From contig JAFTHR010000242.1 in the NCBI GenBank assembly GCA_017457345.1, forward strand, positions 1 through 5,312: 5,312 nt of DNA, given 5' to 3'. Positions 1 through 3,713 of this stretch are shown one piece after another. Both the position numbers and the translations under genes were made by a program. This stretch comes from Clostridia bacterium. Its GTDB lineage: Bacteria; Bacillota; Clostridia; Christensenellales; Borkfalkiaceae. The notes under the pieces were generated by a model. The model saw only the letters and a program-made list of their open reading frames with translations. It searched no databases and was not told the DNA's origin. The first letter of the stretch is position 1, and every line of letters begins with the position of its first letter.

Positions 1-3
1 CAT
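1..3 (-). CDS. Start codon of a divergent gene running off the left edge
   Basis: Only the putative ATG is inside the window, read on the minus strand from base 3 to base 1, so the product cannot be identified. The call rests on three correctly spaced signals: a minus-strand promoter at 69-97, a Shine-Dalgarno AAAGGA at 10-15, and an ATG six bases downstream of it. In many Clostridia rho lies upstream of rpmE on the same strand. A divergent gene here would mean that order is broken, but this is inference from a start signal only. Confidence 0.5.
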
Positions 4-9
4 AAACAA

Positions 10-18
10 TCCTTTTTT
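10..18 (-). promoter_or_regulatory. Shine-Dalgarno of the divergent gene
   Basis: On the minus strand this reads AAAAAAGGA. It is followed by six bases and then ATG at the window edge. It is the only ATG with a ribosome binding site in the roughly 60-nt leader downstream of the minus-strand promoter. Confidence 0.5.
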
Positions 19-68
19 TGGGCGGAAATTGATAGGGGAGAATTCCCAAATCGCACCCTAATAAATAA

Positions 69-97
69 AGTATAAACCATTTTTAGAAAATTTGCAA
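69..97 (-). promoter_or_regulatory. Minus-strand SigA-type promoter
   Basis: On the minus strand the sequence reads TTGCAA (92-97), a 17-base spacer, then TATACT (69-74). The predicted transcription start is near base 62, giving a leader of about 60 nt to the ATG at base 3. Its -35 box faces the rpmE promoter, with about 30 bases between the two -35 elements, so the promoters are divergent and might share regulators. No clear operator is visible. Confidence 0.6.
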
Positions 98-126
98 CTA
101 TTTTTTATAAATTCCGTTAAAAACAG

Positions 127-155
127 TTGACTAGGTGAAAAAAAAGCGGTATAAT
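127..155 (+). promoter_or_regulatory. rpmE promoter, near-consensus SigA type
   Basis: TTGACT at 127-132, a 17-base A-rich spacer, and a perfect TATAAT at 150-155. Transcription should start near 161-163, giving a leader of only about 35 nt before the rpmE ATG at 198. That is short for a ribosomal-protein autoregulatory leader and no stable hairpin is apparent in it. The strength fits a highly expressed ribosomal protein gene. Confidence 0.9.
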
Positions 156-197
156 GGGGAAGCATTTAAGCGAATCACTGTCAGAGAGGTGAATAGA

Positions 198-401
198 ATG
201 AAAGCTGAAATACATCCCAAATATCACGAAGTGACTGTAGTCTGCGCGTGCGGAGCAACGTTCAAAACCGGTACGACCAAAGAAGGCGACGTTTTGAAAG
301 TGGATATCTGCAGCAATTGCCATCCTTTCTTTACCGGCAAGCAGAAGTTAGTTGATACCGGTGGACGTATCGATAAGTTCAAGAAAAGATACGGTATGTA
401 A
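198..401 (+). CDS. rpmE: Large-subunit ribosomal protein L31 (bL31), zinc-binding form
   Basis: This encodes a 67-residue protein of the length usual for bL31, a component of the 50S subunit that helps bridge the two subunits at the central protuberance. The N-terminus MKAEIHPKY is characteristic of the family. A CxC pair (C16, C18) and a CxxC pair (C38, C41, in CSNCHPFFTG) form the zinc site of the C+ type; zinc-free paralogues made under zinc limitation lack these cysteines. The C-terminus has the usual GGRIDKFKKRYG. The ATG at 198 is chosen because AGAGAGGTG lies just before it (183-191) and the family N-terminus starts there. A longer in-frame GTG at 135 lies between the -35 and -10 boxes and so is not transcribed. 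A terminator follows directly, so rpmE is probably made mostly as a monocistronic message. Identification is secure. Confidence 0.97.
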   Translation: MKAEIHPKYHEVTVVCACGATFKTGTTKEGDVLKVDICSNCHPFFTGKQKLVDTGGRIDKFKKRYGM

Positions 402-416
402 GGTAGAACAGATCGA

Positions 417-446
417 GGCGTTAAGGTCATCCTTAATGCCTTTTTT
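417..446 (+). terminator. Intrinsic terminator after rpmE
   Basis: A 10-bp stem (417-426 with 431-440, including one G-U pair) closes a TCAT tetraloop. It is followed directly by six T residues and then CTTA. It lies 15 bases after the rpmE stop and 30 bases before the next start codon. I see no promoter between it and 476, so the downstream genes probably depend on read-through, which would make this a partial terminator that lowers prmC and prfA relative to L31. Confidence 0.85.
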
Positions 447-475
447 CTTATCCTACGCGGAGAAAGGCAAAAATT

Positions 476-2308
476 ATGAGCAAAAAAGCAGAAAAAAAGA
501 AAGGCTGCACCACGTATATCGGCGGGCAGGCGGTAATGGAAGGGGTTATGATGCGCGGCAAATCGTCCATGGTGATGGCATGCCGCGATCCCGAAGGCCG
601 CATCCAAATAGAATCGGAACGCTTAACGCCGCCCGAAAAAAGAAGCAAGGCTTCGCGCATGCCGTTTATCCGCGGCGTGGTGAACTTCGTTTCTTCTTTA
701 GTGGTGGGCAGTAGCGCGACTATGCGCAGCGCAGACGTTGCGTTCGTGGAAGACGAGCAACCGACCAAAGTAGAGAAATGGCTCACGGAAAAACATCACG
801 TAGATTTAAGCGGTTTTTTAAACGGGCTTGCGATCGTGCTTGGTATTTTTCTTGCGGTGTTCATCTTTTTATGGGTTCCCCAACGCTTAACCGAACTCAC
901 GGGTTTTGCAAAAGAAGGCGTTGAAGGGGTGTGGTTCAACCTAATCGAAGGCGGAATTAGAATTGTCATTTTCATTTTATATCTTTTGGCAATGACGATT
1001 TCAAAAACCCTTCGCAGAGTGTTTATGTACCACGGCGCGGAGCACAAAACGATCACGTGCTACGAAAGCGGCATGGAACTCACCGTAGAAAACGTTAAAA
1101 AGTGCACCCGCGTTCACGACAGATGCGGTACGACCTTTTTATTCCTAGTGATGATCGTGAGCATTTTAGTGTTCTCGGTAGTAAACTTTTTAGTGGGTAG
1201 TTGGCTCTATACGGGATCTGCGGCGTTAGATTCCGCAATTCGGTTGCTTTTCAAAATTATTATGTTGCCGGTGGTGGCAGGCGTATCGTACGAGATTATG
1301 CGCGCCCTTGCAAAAACGAAGAGCAAAGCGGTGTTCATTTTCAAAGCCCCCGGTCTTTTGCTCCAACGCTTAACCACGAGAGAGCCGGACGACGGGATGA
1401 TTGAATGCGCGATTGCTGCGTTCAAAGGCGTTATGGAAATGGACGCCGATCCCACCATCCCGGAAAAGGTATTTGCAACGGCAGGAAAAATGAGCACGCT
1501 GCTTGCAAACACCAAAAAGCGTTTCCGCGATAATGGTATAGACGAAGAAGAAGCGGAGTGGATTTTCTCCATTTTATTAGGGATTCCCAAGAGCGCGGTA
1601 GCCACGGACGAACGCATTTTAAAGGTAGAACAAAGCCGCAAAATCGTGGACACGGTAGACGAGCGCTTAACGGGTAGACCGCTTTGGTATATCATAGGGG
1701 ACACCGATTTCTACGGCTATAAAATTAAGGTAGACGAGCGCGTGTTAATCCCCCGCCCGGAAACGGAAGAACTTGCCCAAAAAGTAATCGGCATAGCCGA
1801 AGAAGGGGACAAGATTTTAGACCTTTGCACGGGCAGCGGCGCAATCGCGATCGCCGTGTATAAAGAACTTGAAAAGAGTGGAAGAAAGGCGGAAGTGTAC
1901 GCGTCCGATATCAGCGCCGAAGCGCTCGCTCTTGCCAAGGAAAACGCCGAACTCAACGGCGCGGAAATCACCTTTATTCAATCGGATTTATTCACGCGGA
2001 TTCGCAACCGTTTCAATATCATTGTCACCAACCCCCCGTACATTCCCACGGCGGAGATTGAAACGTTGCAAAGAGAAGTGAAAGACCACGAGCCGCACCT
2101 TGCCTTAGACGGCGGGGAAGACGGTATGGACTATTACCGCCGAATCGCGGCAGACGCCACGAAAAACCTTGCGCGCGGGGGCGTACTCATTATGGAAGTT
2201 GGCGCAGGCGAAGCGCAAAAGGTTGTAAAAATGTTCAAGTATTGCCAGTACTCGATGGTCATTAAGGACTTTGCGGGCGTGGATAGATACGTAAAAATCG
2301 TGATTTAA
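476..2308 (+). CDS. prmC: DUF1385 (YqhQ-like) membrane domain fused to release factor glutamine methyltransferase PrmC
   Basis: This is a 610-residue fusion. Residues 1 to about 325 match DUF1385 (COG3872, YqhQ family): GGQAVMEGVMMRG (16-28), YHGAEHKT (185-192) and HDRCGT (214-219), with four hydrophobic segments near 114-134, 160-178, 219-241 and 253-273. Its function is not established; the conserved His/Cys/Glu residues have led to suggestions of a metal-dependent enzyme. Residues from about 335 to 610 are a complete PrmC: a helical N-terminal domain, DFYG (411-414), IPRPETEEL (425-433), the S-adenosylmethionine loop DLCTGSG (449-455), acidic D478 and the catalytic NPPY (519-522). PrmC transfers a methyl group to the glutamine side chain of GGQ in RF1 and RF2. 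The substrate gene prfA is next. The start is ATG at 476 with AAAGG eight bases upstream. In most Firmicutes these are two separate adjacent genes. Four membrane spans would place both ends in the cytoplasm, so the methyltransferase would be membrane-tethered. Confidence 0.93.
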   Translation: MSKKAEKKKGCTTYIGGQAVMEGVMMRGKSSMVMACRDPEGRIQIESERLTPPEKRSKASRMPFIRGVVNFVSSLVVGSSATMRSADVAFVEDEQPTKVEKWLTEKHHVDLSGFLNGLAIVLGIFLAVFIFLWVPQRLTELTGFAKEGVEGVWFNLIEGGIRIVIFILYLLAMTISKTLRRVFMYHGAEHKTITCYESGMELTVENVKKCTRVHDRCGTTFLFLVMIVSILVFSVVNFLVGSWLYTGSAALDSAIRLLFKIIMLPVVAGVSYEIMRALAKTKSKAVFIFKAPGLLLQRLTTREPDDGMIECAIAAFKGVMEMDADPTIPEKVFATAGKMSTLLANTKKRFRDNGIDEEEAEWIFSILLGIPKSAVATDERILKVEQSRKIVDTVDERLTGRPLWYIIGDTDFYGYKIKVDERVLIPRPETEELAQKVIGIAEEGDKILDLCTGSGAIAIAVYKELEKSGRKAEVYASDISAEALALAKENAELNGAEITFIQSDLFTRIRNRFNIIVTNPPYIPTAEIETLQREVKDHEPHLALDGGEDGMDYYRRIAADATKNLARGGVLIMEVGAGEAQKVVKMFKYCQYSMVIKDFAGVDRYVKIVI

Positions 2309-2321
2309 CCGAAAAACAATC

Positions 2322-2358
2322 AAGCCCTTTTTTCGTCGAACGGACGAAAAAAGGGCTT
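2322..2358 (+). repeat. Perfect 16-bp inverted repeat between prmC and prfA
   Basis: The left arm (2322-2337) and right arm (2343-2358) are exactly complementary around the five-base loop GAACG. The stem contains an internal T6/A6 block flanked by GC-rich ends. Only three T residues follow (2357-2359, two of them paired), so it is a poor intrinsic terminator on the plus strand. By symmetry the minus strand is no better. The GGAG Shine-Dalgarno of prfA (2360-2363) starts two bases after the hairpin, so a role in translation of prfA, RNase III processing or message stability is plausible but unproven. Confidence 0.85.
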
Positions 2359-2359
2359 T

Positions 2360-2363
2360 GGAG
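2360..2363 (+). promoter_or_regulatory. prfA Shine-Dalgarno abutting a hairpin
   Basis: GGAG is followed by five bases and then ATG at 2369. It is noted because the base of the stable hairpin at 2322-2358 is only one base upstream, well within the ribosome footprint. Ribosome loading on prfA may therefore depend on whether the hairpin is folded. Confidence 0.65.
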
Positions 2364-2368
2364 ATCGT

Positions 2369-3439
2369 ATGATAAAAAAATTGACTGAAATAGCCGAACG
2401 CTACGCGTTTTTAACGGAGAAAATTTCCGATCCAGAAGTCATTTCGGATATGAGCGCTTGGCAAAAATACTCCAAAGAGCAAGCGGATTTGCGGGAGACG
2501 GCGGAAGCGTTCGCCGAATACCAAACCACGGAGCGGGAGATGAACGACGCGTTCGCACTCGCCGAAGAAGAAACCGATCCCGAACTCAAAAAAATGCTTT
2601 TAGACGAAGGGTACGATTGCAAAGAACGCTTGGCTCAGCAACTCAAAAACTTAAAGGTGTTATTATTGCCGAAAGATAAAAACGACGAGCGCAGTTGCAT
2701 TTTAGAAGTCCGCGCGGGCACGGGCGGGGAAGAAGCGGCGCTGTTTGCCGCCGAACTTTGCCGCATGTACGCGGCGTTTTGCGCGAGCAAAAAATTGCGC
2801 GTGGAAGAGATAGAAGTAAACGCCACCGAACTTGGCGGCGTGAAAGAAGCGATCTACAATATCAAAGGGGCAGGGGCTTATAAAACGCTGAAATACGAAA
2901 GCGGCGTGCACCGCGTTCAACGCGTACCTGCCACCGAAACGCAAGGGAGAATCCACACGAGCGCGGCAACGGTAGCCGTCCTTCCCGAAGCGGAAGAAGT
3001 GGAAGTGGAGATCGCCGAAAAAGATATTCGAATCGACATTTTCCATTCGGGCGGCGCAGGCGGACAAAACGTGAACAAAGTGGCTTCGGCGGTGCGGATT
3101 ACCCATTTCCCCACGGGGATCGTGGTCACCTGCCAAGACGAGCGTTCTCAACTCAAAAACAAAGAGCGCGCGTTCAAGGTGTTGCGGTCTAGAATCTACG
3201 ATTTCTACAACGGCAAGAACAGCAAAGAGCGAGAAGAAAACCGCCGCAGTATGGTAGGGAGCGGGGATAGAAGCGAGCGAATCCGCACCTACAACTTCCC
3301 GCAAAGCCGTGTGACCGACCACCGAATCGGCTTATCGCAATACAATTTAGATGCGTTTATGGCAGGGGATATCGGTAGCATGGTAGATGCGCTCCAAATT
3401 GCCGATAGAGAACTCCAACTCTCTTCCCAAACCGAATAA
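2369..3439 (+). CDS. prfA: Peptide chain release factor 1 (RF1)
   Basis: This 356-residue protein has the normal RF1 length. RF1 enters the ribosomal A site at UAA and UAG stop codons and triggers hydrolysis of peptidyl-tRNA. The N-terminal helical domain covers about 1-105. RAGTGGEEAALFA (115-127) opens the core. HRVQRVPATETQGRIH (181-196) contains the stop-codon-reading tripeptide PAT (187-189), which marks RF1 rather than RF2 (SPF). HSGGAGGQNVN (226-236) carries the catalytic GGQ (231-233), whose glutamine (Q233) is the PrmC methylation site. The C-terminal RTYNFPQSRVTDHR (306-319) is also standard. The start is ATG at 2369 after GGAG. The gene lies 60 bases after the prmC stop, likely in one transcript, and is closed by a terminator. 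All complete genes in this window end in TAA, an RF1-readable stop. No anomalies were seen; assignment is secure. Confidence 0.98.
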   Translation: MIKKLTEIAERYAFLTEKISDPEVISDMSAWQKYSKEQADLRETAEAFAEYQTTEREMNDAFALAEEETDPELKKMLLDEGYDCKERLAQQLKNLKVLLLPKDKNDERSCILEVRAGTGGEEAALFAAELCRMYAAFCASKKLRVEEIEVNATELGGVKEAIYNIKGAGAYKTLKYESGVHRVQRVPATETQGRIHTSAATVAVLPEAEEVEVEIAEKDIRIDIFHSGGAGGQNVNKVASAVRITHFPTGIVVTCQDERSQLKNKERAFKVLRSRIYDFYNGKNSKEREENRRSMVGSGDRSERIRTYNFPQSRVTDHRIGLSQYNLDAFMAGDIGSMVDALQIADRELQLSSQTE

Positions 3440-3447
3440 CGAAAAAC

Positions 3448-3474
3448 GAACGGGTACGCCCGTTCTTTTTTTTT
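3448..3474 (+). terminator. Intrinsic terminator after prfA
   Basis: A 7-bp GC-rich stem, GAACGGG (3448-3454) with CCCGTTC (3459-3465), closes the loop TACG and is followed by nine T residues (3466-3474). It begins nine bases after the prfA stop and ends the rpmE/prmC/prfA cluster. Confidence 0.95.
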
Positions 3475-3485
3475 ACGCAAAACAC

Positions 3486-3514
3486 TTGCCATTTTTTAGA
3501 AAAAATGCTATGAT
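3486..3514 (+). promoter_or_regulatory. Promoter of the structured leader and lipoprotein gene
   Basis: TTGCCA at 3486-3491, a 17-base spacer, and TATGAT at 3509-3514, with an upstream TG (3506-3507) that makes it an extended -10 promoter. Transcription should begin around 3519-3522, almost exactly at the first base of the outermost helix of the leader RNA (3519). That coincidence supports both the promoter and the RNA structure. Confidence 0.85.
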
Positions 3515-3518
3515 AGTC

Positions 3519-3696
3519 TTGCGAACTCAATTTCATATTCTACACGCAAGTACATTTATCGGGCATAAGTGTACCCATTTCGCTATACAAAAAACTTTCG
3601 TGTAGAAAATTTTTTAGGAATTGAGTGTCGCAACTTTGGCGAATAAGTCACTTGGCTAGTGCTGGCTTGTTCACCAAGTCGGCACTTTTTATTTTT
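3519..3696 (+). promoter_or_regulatory. Structured leader RNA, unclassified; candidate riboswitch or attenuator
   Basis: The transcribed leader folds into nested helices. P1 pairs 3519-3534 with 3617-3633 (16 bp, one bulged G at 3627). P2 pairs 3538-3546 with 3599-3607 (9 bp). P3 is a hairpin, 3550-3559 with 3565-3574 (10 bp with one G-U), loop CGGGC. A single strand (3575-3598) follows P3 inside P2. Downstream is an intrinsic terminator (3658-3696). A competing helix pairs 3638-3649 with 3664-3675 (11 of 12 positions), which would sequester the left arm and loop of the terminator. UUCGCU (3579-3584) in the single strand can also pair with GGCGAA (3638-3643). I see no T-box, SAM, TPP, FMN, cobalamin, fluoride or c-di-GMP-I core motifs. 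It could instead be an independent small RNA ending at the terminator, or a small inverted-repeat element. The helices are read directly from the sequence; the switching function is inferred. Confidence 0.6.
3658..3696 (+). terminator. Intrinsic terminator inside the lipoprotein leader
   Basis: A continuous 12-bp stem, 3658-3669 with 3675-3686 (two G-U pairs), closes the loop TTCAC. It is followed by four T, one A and five T. It lies only about 20 bases before the start codon at 3714, between promoter and gene, so full-length mRNA requires read-through or antitermination. The alternative helix 3638-3649/3664-3675 is mutually exclusive with it. Confidence 0.85.
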
Positions 3697-3698
3697 CT

Positions 3699-3704
3699 AG
3701 GAGG
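3699..3704 (+). promoter_or_regulatory. Shine-Dalgarno that fixes the GTG start of the lipoprotein gene
   Basis: AGGAGG is a full consensus match, nine bases before GTG at 3714. No ATG is available at a suitable distance in this frame, and the protein from this GTG begins with a normal lipoprotein signal, so the GTG start is well supported. Confidence 0.9.
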
Positions 3705-3713
3705 TTTTACATA

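Noticed and set aside
36..50. GGGAGAATTCCC as an operator palindrome
   Set aside because: Only four base pairs match on each side of the centre, and it resembles no operator I know. It is too weak to call.
135..197. N-terminal extension of rpmE from GTG at 135
   Set aside because: The GTG lies between the -35 and -10 elements, so it is not transcribed. The ATG at 198 has a Shine-Dalgarno and the family N-terminus.
1207..1704. Minus-strand open frame of 165 codons
   Set aside because: It is antisense to the DUF1385-PrmC fusion, low-complexity in composition, and has no family resemblance.
2702..3322. Minus-strand open frame of 206 codons
   Set aside because: It lies wholly antisense to the highly conserved prfA, has no recognisable domain, and reflects codon bias of the real gene.
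3387..3605. Plus-strand open frame of 72 codons overlapping the end of prfA
   Set aside because: It crosses the prfA stop, the terminator and the next promoter, with no ribosome binding site or recognisable product.
3519..3633. A 115-bp miniature inverted-repeat element ending in 16-base arms
   Set aside because: No convincing target-site duplication flanks the arms, and the left arm begins at the predicted transcription start of a good promoter, which suits an RNA helix better. A genome-wide copy count would settle it.
3650..3690. Resemblance of the 3' end (GGCTAGT, then AAGTCGGCAC plus T-tract) to type II CRISPR tracrRNA tails
   Set aside because: There is no CRISPR array, anti-repeat or cas gene in the window. 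The similarity is confined to a short terminator stem and is likely chance.
3519..3696. Possible 6S RNA, because of its size and long closing helix
   Set aside because: Length and the paired ends fit loosely, but the terminator/antiterminator layout directly before a Shine-Dalgarno and the internal P3 hairpin fit a leader better, and I see no specific 6S consensus.
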